From RGIG3159 sp034927685 (GTDB lineage: Bacteria > Bacillota > Clostridia > Oscillospirales > Oscillospiraceae), in the NCBI GenBank assembly GCA_034927685.1, contig JAYFPO010000009.1:62001-126000 (forward strand): a stretch of DNA of 64,000 nucleotides. Direction: 5' to 3'. Under the pieces are notes generated by a model, which did no database searches, was not told the origin of the DNA, and saw only the letters and a list, made by a program, of their open reading frames with translations. The position numbers were made by a program, and so were the translations under genes. Shown here in pieces: positions 8,866 to 19,487 of the stretch; the stretch's first letter is position 1; the number at the start of each line of letters is the position of its first letter.

Positions 8866-9482
8866 TGATCGCCATTGTGAATTATGGGGTGGGCAACCTC
8901 TTTTCTCTGCGCTGCTCCCTGCAAAGGGTGGGCGCGGAGACCGTGGTCACCGGCGACCCCGCCGTGCTGCGGGGCGCGGAAAAAATTGTCCTGCCCGGCG
9001 TCGGCGCGTTTGCGGACGCCATGGGGAAGCTGCGGGAGAGCGGCCTGGACCGGGTGATCTGCCAGGAGGCCGCGGCGGGGAAGCCGCTGCTCGGCATCTG
9101 CCTCGGGATGCAGATGCTGTTTCAAAAGAGCTATGAGTACGGTGAGCATCCGGGCCTCGGTCTGATCCCCGGCGAGGTGGTCCCCATTGCCCCGGCGCTG
9201 CCGGCGGACCTCAAGGTGCCGCACATCGGCTGGAACGCCCTGCGGCTCAGGCGCCCGGTGCATCCGCTGCTCGCGGGCGTGCAGGACGGCGACTGCGTCT
9301 ACTTCGTGCACAGCTACTACGCCGCTGACTGCGACGAGGCCGTGATCGCCGCCGCGGAATACGGCGCCCAGCTGACCGCCGCCGTGGCGAAGGGAAACGT
9401 CATGGGCTGCCAGTTCCATCCGGAAAAGAGCGGCGCTGTGGGCCTCGCCATCCTGCGGGCCTTTTGTGAGGGAGCGAAATGA
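8865..9482 (+). CDS. hisH: imidazole glycerol phosphate synthase, glutaminase subunit
   Basis: Class I glutamine amidotransferase that feeds ammonia to HisF. The 205-residue protein has the nucleophile elbow GICLGMQML (Cys about residue 79) and the His/Glu pair in CQFHPEKSG near residue 185. ATG 8865 shares one base with the hisB stop. It overlaps hisA by four bases. Confidence 0.95.
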   Translation: MIAIVNYGVGNLFSLRCSLQRVGAETVVTGDPAVLRGAEKIVLPGVGAFADAMGKLRESGLDRVICQEAAAGKPLLGICLGMQMLFQKSYEYGEHPGLGLIPGEVVPIAPALPADLKVPHIGWNALRLRRPVHPLLAGVQDGDCVYFVHSYYAADCDEAVIAAAEYGAQLTAAVAKGNVMGCQFHPEKSGAVGLAILRAFCEGAK

Positions 9483-10192
9483 TTCTTCTTCCTGCCATTG
9501 ATTTGGTGCAAAATAAAGCCGTCCGGCTGCTGCGGGGCGACTACGACCGGATGACCGTCTACAGCGACAATCCGCTGGAGGTGGCGAAGGACTTCGAGGC
9601 CGCGGGGGCCGGATGGATTCACATGGTGGATCTGGAGGGCGCGCGGGACGGCGGCACGCCGAACTTCGGCGTGGTGGCGGCCGTGGCGGCAAAAACCGGC
9701 CTTCGGGTGGAGGTCGGCGGCGGCGTCCGCGACGAGGAGACCGTCCGGCGGTATCTGGAGGCCGGAGTCAGCCGCGTCATTCTCGGCACGGCGGCGGTTT
9801 CCGACCCGGCGTTTTTGCGGGCGATGATCAAAGCATACGGCGAAAAAATCGCCGTGGGAGCCGACCTGCGGGACGGCTTCGTGGCCGTCAAGGGCTGGAC
9901 GGAAACCAGCAAGCTGGAAATCCGCGCGTTTTGCCATACGCTTCAGGAGATCGGCGTCCAGACCGTCGTCTGCACGGATATCTCCAAAGACGGCGCCATG
10001 GCCGGGGCGAATCTCCCTCTGTACCGCGCACTGCAGCGGGAATTCCGGCTTCATTTTGTGGCCTCCGGCGGCGTATCCTCGCTGGAGGACGTGAAGGCCC
10101 TGCGGGCCATGGGGCTCTATGGGGCCATCGTCGGCAAGGCGTACTACACGGGGGCGGTTTCGCTCCGCGAGGCAATTGAGGTGGCCCGATGA
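9479..10192 (+). CDS. hisA: phosphoribosylformimino-5-aminoimidazole carboxamide ribotide isomerase
   Basis: Half-barrel-repeat TIM-barrel isomerase of 237 residues. The start MILLPAIDLVQNKAVRL carries the catalytic Asp at residue 7-8. The second half holds the partner Asp in TDISKDGAMAG and the phosphate-binding ASGGVSS. It lies between hisH and hisF with 4-base overlaps on both sides. Confidence 0.95.
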   Translation: MILLPAIDLVQNKAVRLLRGDYDRMTVYSDNPLEVAKDFEAAGAGWIHMVDLEGARDGGTPNFGVVAAVAAKTGLRVEVGGGVRDEETVRRYLEAGVSRVILGTAAVSDPAFLRAMIKAYGEKIAVGADLRDGFVAVKGWTETSKLEIRAFCHTLQEIGVQTVVCTDISKDGAMAGANLPLYRALQREFRLHFVASGGVSSLEDVKALRAMGLYGAIVGKAYYTGAVSLREAIEVAR

Positions 10193-10947
10193 TTACAAAG
10201 CGTATCATTCCCTGTCTGGACGTCAAGGATGGCCGGGTGGTCAAGGGCGTCAATTTTCTGGGGCTGCACGACGTGTCCAGCCCGGTGAAGCTGGCGAGTT
10301 TTTACTCCGAATGCGGCGCGGACGAGCTGGTGTTTTATGACATCACCGCCTCCGCCGAAGGCCGGGGGCTGTTTACGGATATTCTGCGGGAGGTGGCGTC
10401 CACCATTTTTATCCCGCTGACGGTCGGCGGCGGCATCCACAGCGTGGACGATTTCGACCGTGTGCTGCGCTGCGGCGCGGACAAGGTCAGCGTCAATTCC
10501 GGCGCGATCCGCAATCCGGCGCTGATCGGCGAGGCGGCCCGGAAGTACGGCGATCAGTGCGTGGTGCTGTCCGTGGACGCCAAGCGAGTCGGCGGCGGCT
10601 TCCGCGTGTTTGCCAAGGGCGGCCGGGAGGACACCGGCATGGACGCGATCCGGTGGATTCGCGACGGCGTTTCGCGGGGAGCGGGGGAGATCGTCCTCAA
10701 CTCCATCGACACGGACGGCGTGAAGCGGGGCTTCGACCTCGAGATGCTGGGCGCGGTGTGCGATGCGGTGCGGGTGCCGGTCATTGCCTCCGGCGGCGCG
10801 GGCTGCGCCGAAGATTTTGTCACGCTGTTTGAGACGCTTCCCAAGGTGGACGCGGGGCTGGCGGCCTCTATTTTCCACTTCGGTGAACTCTCTATCTCAG
10901 ATTTGAAAGAGCAGCTTGCCAGAAGCGGCATCTGCGTCAGGAGGTAA
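10189..10947 (+). CDS. hisF: imidazole glycerol phosphate synthase, cyclase subunit
   Basis: TIM-barrel cyclase of 252 residues that joins ammonia from HisH to the pathway intermediate. Visible are MITKRIIPCLDVKDGRVVKG with the catalytic Asp, the second Asp in LNSIDTDGVKRGFD and phosphate-binding GGGIHS and ASGGAG. The start overlaps hisA as ATGA; hisI starts four bases after its stop. Confidence 0.95.
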   Translation: MITKRIIPCLDVKDGRVVKGVNFLGLHDVSSPVKLASFYSECGADELVFYDITASAEGRGLFTDILREVASTIFIPLTVGGGIHSVDDFDRVLRCGADKVSVNSGAIRNPALIGEAARKYGDQCVVLSVDAKRVGGGFRVFAKGGREDTGMDAIRWIRDGVSRGAGEIVLNSIDTDGVKRGFDLEMLGAVCDAVRVPVIASGGAGCAEDFVTLFETLPKVDAGLAASIFHFGELSISDLKEQLARSGICVRR

Positions 10948-10950
10948 CCC

Positions 10951-11598
10951 ATGTTTGATTGGAATACGCTGAAATTTGATGAAGCCGGCCTGATTCCGGC
11001 CATCGTCGTAGATACGGAGAGCAAAAAAGTGCTGACCCTGGCCTATATGAGCCGGGAGAGCCTGCAAATCTCCGTCGAAAAGGGGCTGACCTGCTTCTAT
11101 TCGCGGTCCCGCCGGCAGCTCTGGCTGAAGGGCGAGACCAGCGGCAACTACCAGCACATCGTCTCCATCACCGCCGACTGTGACCGGGACGCGCTGGTGG
11201 TGGAGGTCCGCAAGGAGGGCCCAGCCTGCCATACGGGGGCCGATTCCTGCTTTTTCGAGCAGGTTTACGAGGGCGAGGCCCAGCCGGGCTTCCGCTACGA
11301 CGATCTGATGGAGATGCTGACGGGTCGGAAAGCCGCCCCCAAGGAGGGCTCGTATACCACCTATCTGTTTGAAAAAGGGCTGGACAAAATTCTCAAAAAG
11401 GTGGGGGAGGAGACCACGGAGGTTATCATTGCCGCCAAGGACCGCGACAGGGCCAACACGATCTATGAGCTTGGCGACCTGATGTACCACGCCATGGTGC
11501 TCATGACGGAGATGGGCATTTCGCTGGAGGATATCCGGCGGGAGATGGCCTCCCGCCATGTGATCGACCGCAAGGTCAAGCAGGAGAAGATGGTCTGA
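10951..11598 (+). CDS. hisI: bifunctional phosphoribosyl-AMP cyclohydrolase / phosphoribosyl-ATP pyrophosphatase
   Basis: A two-domain fusion (HisIE) of 215 residues. Residues about 1-110 are the cyclohydrolase, with SRSRRQLWLKGETSGN and the metal site CDRDALVV...GPACHTG. Residues about 120-205 are the pyrophosphatase, with KVGEETTEVIIAAKD and the MazG-like YELGDLMYH. The fusion is common in bacteria. The stop overlaps the start of the phosphatase gene by one base. Confidence 0.94.
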   Translation: MFDWNTLKFDEAGLIPAIVVDTESKKVLTLAYMSRESLQISVEKGLTCFYSRSRRQLWLKGETSGNYQHIVSITADCDRDALVVEVRKEGPACHTGADSCFFEQVYEGEAQPGFRYDDLMEMLTGRKAAPKEGSYTTYLFEKGLDKILKKVGEETTEVIIAAKDRDRANTIYELGDLMYHAMVLMTEMGISLEDIRREMASRHVIDRKVKQEKMV

Positions 11599-12410
11599 TG
11601 CAGAATCTGCATACGCATACGACCTTCGACGACGGGGAGAATACGCCGGAGGAGATGGTTCTGGCGGCCATGGCGGCGGGGCTGACCTCGCTGGGCTTCT
11701 CCAGCCACAGCCCGCTTCCCTTTGAAAACGACTGGGCTTTGCCGTCAGAGGAGGCGGCGCGGCAATACCGTGCGGAGGTTGCCAGGCTTCGGACGGTCTA
11801 TCGCGGCCAAATCGAAATTTTCTGCGGCCTTGAGTATGATATTATTTCGGTTTCTCCGCTGGAGGACTACGACTATGCCATCGGCTCCATCCATTTTCTG
11901 CCGCCCGAGGGCGGCGCTTGCGACAGCGTGGACGAGACTCCCACGATCACGGCGGAGCAGCTCGCGCGGCGCTATGGCGGCGATTCGGACCGGGCGGCGG
12001 CCGACTACTACGCGCAGTATGCGGCCATCGCGGAGAATCCGAAGCTGGACATTGTGGGCCATTTCGACCTTTTGACCAAATTTGACGAGGCGAACCATTT
12101 TTACCATGCGGACAGTCTGGCCTATCGGGAGGCCGCGCTGGCGGCGCTGGAGCGGCTGGCCCGGGCCGATAAAATCATTGAGATCAACACCGGGGCGATC
12201 GATAAGGGCTTCTGTACCGCGCCCTACCCCGCGCCGTTTCTGCTGCGGCGGCTCCGGGAGCTGGGCGGCAGAATTCTCATCTCCTCCGACGCCCACAGCG
12301 CAGAGACAGTCACTGCGCAGTTTGCCGAGGCAGCGGCGCTGGCCCGGGAATGCGGCTTTCGCGAGATCTGGATGCTGACCGGGGACGGCTTTGTCCCCCA
12401 CCCGCTGTAG
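11598..12410 (+). CDS. hisK: histidinol-phosphatase, PHP family
   Basis: Removes phosphate from histidinol phosphate, the missing activity in a cell with a monofunctional HisB. The 270-residue PHP-domain protein shows metal-binding HTHTTFDDG at the N terminus, FSSHSP, GLEYDI, GHFDLLTK and the C-terminal ISSDAH. It is the last gene of the his operon, after which a strong inverted repeat follows at 12495. The symbol follows the Bacillus/Lactococcus PHP enzymes (hisJ/hisK). Confidence 0.9.
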   Translation: MQNLHTHTTFDDGENTPEEMVLAAMAAGLTSLGFSSHSPLPFENDWALPSEEAARQYRAEVARLRTVYRGQIEIFCGLEYDIISVSPLEDYDYAIGSIHFLPPEGGACDSVDETPTITAEQLARRYGGDSDRAAADYYAQYAAIAENPKLDIVGHFDLLTKFDEANHFYHADSLAYREAALAALERLARADKIIEINTGAIDKGFCTAPYPAPFLLRRLRELGGRILISSDAHSAETVTAQFAEAAALARECGFREIWMLTGDGFVPHPL

Positions 12411-12494
12411 GAGCGGATTTCTGCCCGCAGCGTATCCATATCGTTCCGCTTGCGGGGGAATTTGGAGATGGCCTGTCGGACGATTTATATGCAC

Positions 12495-12527
12495 AAAACA
12501 GTGAATATTGTGAATATTCACTGTTTT
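12495..12527 (+). terminator. perfect 15-bp inverted repeat, terminator and/or ArgR site
   Basis: Arms 12495-12509 and 12513-12527 are perfectly complementary around a 3-base GTG loop, flanked by A and T runs. As RNA it is a plausible bidirectional terminator for the his operon. As DNA its core contains two TGAATATT/AATATTCA half-sites, close to the ARG-box consensus, so it could also bind ArgR upstream of argG. Both roles are inferences. Confidence 0.55.
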
Positions 12528-12564
12528 AATTCCATAAACGATGAAAACATATGCAGAATAGCAA

Positions 12565-12592
12565 TTGACTTTTCCAACGCAAGCAGTATAAT
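12565..12592 (+). promoter_or_regulatory. promoter of the arg-car operon
   Basis: TTGACT (12565-12570) and a perfect TATAAT (12587-12592) are spaced by 16 bases. ARG-box-like words (ATTATGCATA and ATTATGCACA, about 12590-12621) overlap and follow the -10 box, where a repressor would block transcription. No argR gene is present in the window. The untranslated stretch 12411-12645 holds nothing else recognisable. Confidence 0.65.
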
Positions 12593-12645
12593 TATGCATA
12601 TAGAAATGAAAATTATGCACAACTGTGCAAAGGAGATTTGTCATT

Positions 12646-13872
<1,227 letters not shown>

Positions 13873-13890
13873 GAAAAGGAACAAAACAGA

Positions 13891-15270
13891 ATGAGCAAGA
13901 TGTGGGCCGGAAGATTTCAGAAGGAGCTTGACAAAACCGCGGACGATTTCAATTCGTCCCTGCGCTTCGACAGACGGATGTACCGACAGGACATTCAAGG
14001 CTCCGTGGCCCACGCGCTCATGCTGGGCAGACAGGGGATTCTGCCGCAGGCGGATGTGGCGGCCATCACGGAGGGCCTCGGCGGGATTCTCGACGATCTC
14101 AATTCCGGAAAACTGCCCTTCGACGAGAGCTGTGAGGACATCCACATGTTTGTGGAGCAGGTCCTGACGGAGCGGATCGGCGAGGCCGGGAAGCGGCTCC
14201 ATACGGCCAGGAGTCGGAACGATCAGGTGGCGCTGGATCTGCGGATGTACCTGCGGGAGGAAGTCGGAGCCATCATCGCCGCGCTCACGGAGCTGCTGGA
14301 GGTTCTGACGGAGCAGGCGGAGGAAAGCAAGACCGCCATCATGCCCGGCTACACCCATTTGCAGCGGGCGCAGCCCGTCACTTTCGGCCACCACCTCATG
14401 GCCTACGCCATGATGCTGCTGCGGGATATCTCCCGCCTTCGGGACGCCTTGAAGCGGATGAACGTCTCGCCCATCGGCTGCTGCGCGCTGGCCGGTACGA
14501 CCTACCCCACAGACCGGCGGTTTGAGGCGGCGCAGCTCGGCTTCGACGAAATCGTGCGGAACTCCATAGACGGCGTCTCCGACCGTGATTTTTGCGCGGA
14601 GCTGTTGGGCGCGCTGTCCATTCTCATGATGCATCTGTCCCGCTTCTCCGAGGAGCTGGTTCTCTGGAGCAGTTGGGAATTCAAATTCGTGGAGCTGGAC
14701 GACAGCTACACGACCGGTTCCTCCATCATGCCGCAGAAGAAGAATCCGGATATGGCGGAGCTGATCCGGGGCAAGACCGGGCGGGTCTACGGCGACCTGA
14801 TGGGTACGCTGACCATGCTCAAGGGCCTGCCGCTCGCCTACAACAAGGATATGCAGGAGGACAAAGAGGCCGTCTTTGACGCGGTGGATACCGTGAAGCT
14901 GTGCCTGTCCGTCATGACGCCGATGGTCGCGACCATGTCGGTGCGCCGGGATAACCTGTACGCCGCGGCGCAGAAGGGCTTTATCAACGCCACGGACCTG
15001 GCCGACTACCTGACCAAGAAGGGTATGCCCTTCCGGTCTGCGTACAAGATTGTCGGCGAGCTGGTAGCAAAGTGCATTGCGGAGGGCAAGGTGCTGGATG
15101 CCTTGACCCTCGCGGAATACCGGGCGTATTCCGACCTCTTTGCGGAGGATCTCTACGGCGAAATCTCGCTTCAGACCTGTGTGGAGAAGCGGAGCTCCGA
15201 GGGCGGCGCGTCAGCGGCGTCCGTGGAGGCGCAAATTCAGTATGTAAAGGAACAGATCAGCCATGGCTAA
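13891..15270 (+). CDS. argH: argininosuccinate lyase
   Basis: Splits argininosuccinate to arginine and fumarate. The 459-residue protein starts MSKMWAGRFQKELD, shows SRNDQVALDLRMYLRE near residue 112 and the fumarase-superfamily signature GSSIMPQKKNPD near residue 277, which contains the catalytic-loop Ser. The gap to argG is 18 bases, and its stop overlaps argC by eight bases. Confidence 0.96.
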   Translation: MSKMWAGRFQKELDKTADDFNSSLRFDRRMYRQDIQGSVAHALMLGRQGILPQADVAAITEGLGGILDDLNSGKLPFDESCEDIHMFVEQVLTERIGEAGKRLHTARSRNDQVALDLRMYLREEVGAIIAALTELLEVLTEQAEESKTAIMPGYTHLQRAQPVTFGHHLMAYAMMLLRDISRLRDALKRMNVSPIGCCALAGTTYPTDRRFEAAQLGFDEIVRNSIDGVSDRDFCAELLGALSILMMHLSRFSEELVLWSSWEFKFVELDDSYTTGSSIMPQKKNPDMAELIRGKTGRVYGDLMGTLTMLKGLPLAYNKDMQEDKEAVFDAVDTVKLCLSVMTPMVATMSVRRDNLYAAAQKGFINATDLADYLTKKGMPFRSAYKIVGELVAKCIAEGKVLDALTLAEYRAYSDLFAEDLYGEISLQTCVEKRSSEGGASAASVEAQIQYVKEQISHG

Positions 15271-16189
15271 GGTGTTTATCGACGGAAGGGCGGGGACCAC
15301 GGGCCTGCGGATTTACGAGCGGCTGGAGCAGCGCAGCGACATCACCCTTCTGACCCTCCGAGAGGAGGAGCGGAAGGACCCCGCCGCCCGGAAGCGGGCG
15401 CTGAACGCCTGCGACGCGGCGTTTTTGTGTCTGCCGGACGACGCGGCCCGCGAGGCTGTTTCTCTGGTGGAAAACCCCGGCGTGGTAATTCTGGACACCT
15501 CCACGGCCCATCGGACCGAGCCCGGCTGGGCCTACGGCTTTCCGGAGCTGAGCGCCGCCCACCGGGAACATATCCTGGATTCCCGGCGCATCGCGGTGCC
15601 GGGCTGCCACGCCAGCGGCTTTATCGTGCTCGTCTATCCGCTGGTGGCCGCTGGGCTGCTTTCCGCGGAAACGGCGCTGAGCTGCTTTTCCCTGACCGGG
15701 TACAGCGGCGGCGGCAAAAAGATGATCGCGGACTATGAGGCGGAGGGGCGCAGCGAGCTGCTGTCCGCACCCCGCCAGTACGGCCTCACCCAGCAGCACA
15801 AGCACCTGAAGGAGATGACGAAGATCTCCGGCCTCCGGACGGCTCCGGCATTTTGCCCGGTCGTCGCCGACTTCTACAGCGGCATGGAGGTAACGGTCCC
15901 GATCTTTGGGAAGGACCTCCGGGGCGGCATGGAGGAGGTCCGGGCTGTCTACCGGGCCGCCTACAGCGGCCCGGTGGTGCGCTTCGCGGAACACCCCGGC
16001 GAGGGCGGTTTTCTCTCCGCTGCGGCGCTGTCCGGCAAGGACGGCATGGAAATTTCCGTCTGCGGCAATGAGGAACGGCTGCTTCTGGCGGCCCGGTATG
16101 ACAATCTGGGCAAGGGTGCGTCCGGCGCGGCCATCCAGTGTTTGAATTTGATTTTGGGCTGCGGCGAGTCCTGCGGCCTGTGCTTGTAA
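15263..16189 (+). CDS. argC: N-acetyl-gamma-glutamyl-phosphate reductase, short type 2 form
   Basis: NADPH-dependent reductase of the acetylated arginine branch. At 308 residues it is the short ArgC type. The N terminus MAKVFIDGRAGTTGLRI replaces the usual GASGYTG loop, and the catalytic Cys sits in VPGCHASGF (about residue 114). A conserved SGGGKKMI loop follows near residue 150. The start overlaps argH. Confidence 0.92.
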   Translation: MAKVFIDGRAGTTGLRIYERLEQRSDITLLTLREEERKDPAARKRALNACDAAFLCLPDDAAREAVSLVENPGVVILDTSTAHRTEPGWAYGFPELSAAHREHILDSRRIAVPGCHASGFIVLVYPLVAAGLLSAETALSCFSLTGYSGGGKKMIADYEAEGRSELLSAPRQYGLTQQHKHLKEMTKISGLRTAPAFCPVVADFYSGMEVTVPIFGKDLRGGMEEVRAVYRAAYSGPVVRFAEHPGEGGFLSAAALSGKDGMEISVCGNEERLLLAARYDNLGKGASGAAIQCLNLILGCGESCGLCL

Positions 16190-16206
16190 GCGGGAGGGAA
16201 CACGGC

Positions 16207-17424
16207 ATGATTCAGCAGACAAAAGGCGGCGTATGCGCCGCGAAGGGCTTTTTGGCAAACGGCATCCACTGCGGTATCCGCAAGGGCAAGGACAAAATGG
16301 ATCTGGGGCTGATCTACAGCGAGGTTCCTGCGAACGCGGCGGCGGTCTACACGACCAATCTCGTCAAGGGCGCGCCGCTGGTTGTTACGAAACAGCACAT
16401 TGCGGACGGCAAAGCCCAGGCGGTTGTATGCAACAGCGGAAACGCCAACACCTGCAACGCGAACGGCGTCGAGATTGCCGAACAGATGAGCGCGCTGGTC
16501 GGCGCGGCCCTCTCCATCGCGCCGGACGACGTCGTGGTGGCCTCCACCGGCGTCATCGGACAGCCGCTCTCCATCGCGCCCATCGCGGGCGGTATGGGCG
16601 AACTGGCGGCGGGCCTCAGCAGGGAAGGCGGCGCGGCCGCGGCCACCGCCATTATGACGACGGACACCGTGCTCAAGGAGGTTGCGGTCTCCTTTCAGCT
16701 CTCCGGCGTGACCTGCCATCTGGGCGGCATCGCCAAGGGCTCCGGCATGATCCACCCCAATATGGCGACGATGTTGGTCTTTCTGACCACCGACGCGGCG
16801 ATCTCCGCGCCCATGCTGCAGCAGGCGCTTTCCACCGATGTGCAGAGTACCTTCAATATGGTCAGCATTGACGGCGACACCTCCACAAACGATATGGTGA
16901 CGATCCTTGCCAACGGCATGGCAGGAAACCCGGAGATCACCGGGGACGGCGCGGACTTCATGGCGTTTATGGAGGCGCTGAACACGATTACAGTCTGCCT
17001 GTGCAAGCTGCTGGCCGGCGACGGCGAGGGCTGCACCAAGCTGCTTGAGTGCAGGGTCAGCGGCGCAAAGACGGAACAAATTGCCAAAACCGTGGCGAAG
17101 AGCGTCATCTGTTCCTCCCTGACCAAGGCCGCGATGTTCGGCGCAGACGCCAATTGGGGCCGCGTGCTCTGCGCCATCGGCTACAGTGGCGCGAACGTGG
17201 ACGTTTCCAAAATCGCCGTGTCCTTCTCCTCGGACGCGGGCGCCGTGGCGGTCTGCGCGGACGGCGCGGGCATCCCCTTCTCCGAGGAGGAGGCCAAACA
17301 GGTGCTGATGCAAAAGGAAATTGAGATTCAGGTCGACCTGTGCGCCGGCGACTGTTCCGCCACCGCCTGGGGCTGCGACCTGACCTATGACTATGTCAAA
17401 ATCAACGGCGATTACCGGACCTGA
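16207..17424 (+). CDS. argJ: bifunctional glutamate N-acetyltransferase / amino-acid N-acetyltransferase
   Basis: Transfers acetyl from acetylornithine to glutamate, closing the cyclic arginine pathway. The family is synthesised as one 405-residue chain and cleaves itself at the Thr in the motif MATMLVFLTTDAA, visible near residue 195. NSGNANTCNANG near residue 79 is the oxyanion region. ATG 16207 was chosen because of the GGGAGG site upstream and the usual N terminus ending in GG-V-AAKGF. No argA is in the window, which fits the cyclic route. Confidence 0.93.
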   Translation: MIQQTKGGVCAAKGFLANGIHCGIRKGKDKMDLGLIYSEVPANAAAVYTTNLVKGAPLVVTKQHIADGKAQAVVCNSGNANTCNANGVEIAEQMSALVGAALSIAPDDVVVASTGVIGQPLSIAPIAGGMGELAAGLSREGGAAAATAIMTTDTVLKEVAVSFQLSGVTCHLGGIAKGSGMIHPNMATMLVFLTTDAAISAPMLQQALSTDVQSTFNMVSIDGDTSTNDMVTILANGMAGNPEITGDGADFMAFMEALNTITVCLCKLLAGDGEGCTKLLECRVSGAKTEQIAKTVAKSVICSSLTKAAMFGADANWGRVLCAIGYSGANVDVSKIAVSFSSDAGAVAVCADGAGIPFSEEEAKQVLMQKEIEIQVDLCAGDCSATAWGCDLTYDYVKINGDYRT

Positions 17425-17439
17425 AAGGAGAATGTCGGC

Positions 17440-18312
17440 ATGGACTTTAAAATTCCCAGCGCCCAGCGGGCGGAGGTTCTGACGCAGGCACTCCCGTACA
17501 TTCAGGAGTATAACGGCAAGATCGTCGTGATTAAGTACGGCGGCAACGCCATGATCAACGAGAATCTCAAAGAGCAAGTCATGAAGGATATCGTCCTGCT
17601 GTCCCTGATCGGCGTCAAGGTGGTGCTGGTCCACGGCGGCGGGCCGGAGATCACGGAGATGCTCCAGCGTATCGGCAAGGAGAGCGTATTCTGCAACGGC
17701 CTCCGGGTCACCGACAAGGAGACCGTGGAGATCGCGCAGATGGTGCTGGCAGGCAAGGTGAACAAGGGCCTGGTGAACCTCCTGCAGCAGAGGGGCGGCA
17801 AGGCCATGGGCATTTCCGGCATGGACGGCCGACTGATCGAGGCCGCGCAAAAGAGCGAGGCGCTGGGTTATGTGGGCGAAATCACCGCGGTCAACGTCAC
17901 GCCGATTCTGGACCTGCTGGAAAAGGGCTATATCCCCGTCGTCTCCACCATGGGCTGCGACCGGGAGGGAAACGTCTACAACATCAACGCCGACACGGCG
18001 GCCTCCTGCATCGCGGGGGCCATGCACGCCGAGCGGCTGATTACCATGACCGACATCGCGGGCATTCTGCGGGACAGGGACGATCCCGCCAGCCTGATTC
18101 CCTGCGTCACGGTGGGGGAGGCGGTGGCGCTGTTTCGCGAGGGCGTGATTGCCGACGGCATGATCCCCAAGGTGGAATGCTGCATCGACGCCATCACAAG
18201 AGGCGTGAAGAAAGTGATTATTCTGGACGGGCGCGTACCCCATGCGATTCTGCTGGAAATCCTGACGGATGAGGGCGCGGGTACCATGGTGATAGGAGAC
18301 GAAATGAAATGA
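17440..18312 (+). CDS. argB: acetylglutamate kinase
   Basis: Phosphorylates N-acetylglutamate; usually the arginine-inhibited step. The 290-residue amino-acid-kinase fold shows KYGGNAM near residue 28, the phosphate loop HGGGPEI near residue 66 and NINADTAAS near residue 183. The N-terminal extension of about 15 residues (DFKIPSAQRAEVL) is of the kind seen in arginine-sensitive hexameric enzymes. AAGGAG lies 11 bases before ATG 17440. Confidence 0.95.
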   Translation: MDFKIPSAQRAEVLTQALPYIQEYNGKIVVIKYGGNAMINENLKEQVMKDIVLLSLIGVKVVLVHGGGPEITEMLQRIGKESVFCNGLRVTDKETVEIAQMVLAGKVNKGLVNLLQQRGGKAMGISGMDGRLIEAAQKSEALGYVGEITAVNVTPILDLLEKGYIPVVSTMGCDREGNVYNINADTAASCIAGAMHAERLITMTDIAGILRDRDDPASLIPCVTVGEAVALFREGVIADGMIPKVECCIDAITRGVKKVIILDGRVPHAILLEILTDEGAGTMVIGDEMK

Positions 18313-19487
18313 AGAGCATCAAAGAGCTGGACGCGGCCTATGTGGCCGGTACCTACGCGCGGTTCCCGCTGACGCTGGTCAGCGGCAAGGGTTCCGTGGC
18401 GAAGGACGAGACCGGAAAAGAATACATCGATCTGGGCAGCGGCATCGCCGTCGACTCCTTCGGCTACGCCGACGAGCGCTGGGCGGACGCCGTTTCCCTG
18501 CAGGCGCACACCCTGCAGCACACCTCCAACCTCTATTTCTCGGAGCCCTGCGTCAAGCTGGCGCAGATGCTGTGCGAAAAAACCGGCATGAAGAAGGTAT
18601 TCTTCTCCAATTCCGGCTGCGAGGCCAACGAATGCGCCATCAAGACGGCCCGGAAGTATGCGCAGGACAAAAAGGGAAAAGATACCTACTGGATCATCTG
18701 CCTGCAAAACAGCTTCCACGGCCGCACGATCACGACGCTGGCCGCCACGGGACAGGACCACTACCATCAGGAGTTCACGCCCCTGACCGAGGGTTTCCTC
18801 TTCGCCGAGGTCGGCGACCTCGACGGGGTCAAAAAGCTGGTCTCAGAATACAAGGTCGCGGCGATTCTGTTTGAACTGGTGCAGGGCGAGGGCGGCGTCA
18901 ACGAACTGCCCAAAGATTTTGTGCAGGGACTGGCAAACATCGCCAAAGAGCAGGACATCCTGCTGGTGGACGACGAGGTCCAGATTGGAAACGGCCGCAG
19001 CGGCAGCCTCTACGCCTACATGGAGTACGGCATCCAGCCGGATATCGTCTCCACGGCCAAGGGCCTGGGCGGCGGACTGCCCATCGGCGCGACGATGTTC
19101 GGCGAAAAGACCGAGCACGTTCTGTCACCCGGCGACCATGGCTCCACCTTCGGCGGCAATCCCGTGGTCTGCGCCGGTGCGTGCACCATTCTCTCCAGAA
19201 TCACACCGGAGCTGCTTGCTTCTGTCCAGGCAAAGTCAAAGTATGTGTTTGACGCGCTGCGCGGGGCCAAGGGCGTGAAGAGCGTCAGCGGCCTCGGCCT
19301 GATGATCGGCATTGAGACCGAGCTGGATGCCGGAGCGGTGGTAACGGCGTGTAGGGAGCGGGGCGTTCTGGTGCTCAAGGCCGGGCACAAGGTCCGGCTG
19401 CTGCCGGCCCTGAATATCCCCGATGAACTGCTGCACAAGGCAGTGGAAACGATAAAGGCCGTCTGTGCCGGGGAGGATTGCACATGA
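18309..19487 (+). CDS. argD: acetylornithine aminotransferase
   Basis: Class III PLP aminotransferase of 392 residues. The PLP-phosphate region SNSGCEANECAIK, the Asp/Val/Gln triplet LLVDDEVQIGNGRSG and the PLP lysine in STAKGLGGGLPIG (about residue 250) are present. The usual DEVQ-G-GRTG motif reads DEVQIGNGRSG here. It overlaps argB and argF by four bases each. It may also serve as succinyl-DAP aminotransferase, as in some bacteria, but nothing here decides this. Confidence 0.94.
   Translation: MKSIKELDAAYVAGTYARFPLTLVSGKGSVAKDETGKEYIDLGSGIAVDSFGYADERWADAVSLQAHTLQHTSNLYFSEPCVKLAQMLCEKTGMKKVFFSNSGCEANECAIKTARKYAQDKKGKDTYWIICLQNSFHGRTITTLAATGQDHYHQEFTPLTEGFLFAEVGDLDGVKKLVSEYKVAAILFELVQGEGGVNELPKDFVQGLANIAKEQDILLVDDEVQIGNGRSGSLYAYMEYGIQPDIVSTAKGLGGGLPIGATMFGEKTEHVLSPGDHGSTFGGNPVVCAGACTILSRITPELLASVQAKSKYVFDALRGAKGVKSVSGLGLMIGIETELDAGAVVTACRERGVLVLKAGHKVRLLPALNIPDELLHKAVETIKAVCAGEDCT

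Noticed and set aside
15961..18243. 760-codon minus-strand open frame across argC, argJ and argB
   Set aside because: Shadow of three recognised genes in GC-rich DNA; no ribosome site or motifs.
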